This document shows positions 39,265 to 39,392 of a stretch of 39,392 bases of DNA, piece after piece. Position 1 is the first letter of the stretch, and every line of letters starts with the position of its first letter. A program made the translations under genes and the position numbers. Below the pieces are notes generated by a model. That model was given only the letters and a program-made list of their open reading frames with translations, was not told the DNA's origin and made no database searches. Source of the stretch: Lachnospiraceae bacterium (GTDB lineage Bacteria; Bacillota; Clostridia; Lachnospirales; Lachnospiraceae); NCBI GenBank assembly GCA_900752065.1, contig CAADTT010000121.1, forward strand, positions 1 through 39,392, read 5' to 3'.

Positions 39265-39392
39265 TGATTTATCAGGCGTTATCAGGCATTTTTAAGCAGT
39301 TTTGAAAGGTAAAAAAAATTCGCACAAAATGTGCTGATTTCATGTGGATTCCTAAAAGATGGTGTAAAATATAAGAAAAACTTTTTCGCAGA

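Overview
The window looks like chromosomal DNA of a gut Lachnospiraceae bacterium, most likely Blautia or a close relative. The basis is the mix of gene families: an acetogen-type methylene-THF reductase operon (RnfC2-MetV-MetF), a Clostridia-style IMP dehydrogenase, a multidomain secreted alpha-L-fucosidase with a BspA-like tail, AGGAGG ribosome binding sites and TTGACA/TATAAT promoters. This is inferred from protein content; there is no rRNA or other marker in the window. I saw no rRNA, tRNA, intact insertion sequence or CRISPR array.

Layout. (1) 1-5576: an ACT-domain protein, a collapsed O-acetylhomoserine sulfhydrylase (MetY) remnant, a P1B metal ATPase on the minus strand divergent from a TetR regulator with a clear promoter-operator, two tandem flavodoxin-fold NAD(P)H oxidoreductases, and a YwaF-like membrane protein on the minus strand. 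(2) 5697-6068: the C-terminal remnant of an Rpn/PD-(D/E)XK-type gene. (3) 6196-19188: a large tellurium-resistance-type (Ter) stress cluster. It has a predicted biosynthetic module (phosphoribosyltransferase-TRSP protein, phosphoribosyltransferase-like/StiP-PELOTA protein, CitE-like C-C bond lyase, YceG), then TelA, four TerD/TerA-family proteins, a P2-type Ca2+ ATPase, a strong terminator, and an HAD-IIB phosphatase. (4) 19269-22174: a secreted Big2-transglutaminase protein and a subtilisin-like S8 peptidase. (5) 22234-26808: a KilA-N gene scar, a promoter followed at once by a terminator hairpin (possible attenuator), a small Cys-rich protein, a MATE exporter, IMP dehydrogenase and an EFR1-type flavodoxin/ferredoxin; this block looks AT-richer than its surroundings. 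(6) 26809-30648: a structured repeat, then the MTHFR operon of the Wood-Ljungdahl methyl branch. (7) 30772-34248: an SNF2-family helicase. (8) 34249-35331: a gene-poor, AT-rich stretch carrying a full transcription unit (strong promoter, structured leader with mutually exclusive stems, strong ribosome binding site, 27-codon peptide, decayed reading frames, strong terminator) and then a 21-bp direct repeat. (9) 35332-39216: the 1294-residue fucosidase.

How the genes fit together. The Ter cluster reads as one stress unit: the module genes are predicted in the literature to make a nucleoside-like metabolite that has not been identified, and TelA, the Ca2+-binding TerD proteins and the Ca2+ pump would form a membrane-associated metal/stress response. 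Two promoters in the cluster share a TGTGnTAGAATA core, before the first gene and before yceG. The MTHFR operon would link NADH or another electron carrier to methylene-THF reduction in acetogenesis. The fucosidase, transglutaminase-like protein and S8 peptidase suit a host-associated, glycan-using anaerobe.

The items most worth a second look are the Ter biosynthetic module with a Ca2+ ATPase and no TerC in view, the small transcription unit at 34383-35087, the two copies of a structured intergenic repeat (2798-2890 and 26895-26968), and the attenuator-like leader of the MATE/IMP dehydrogenase operon.
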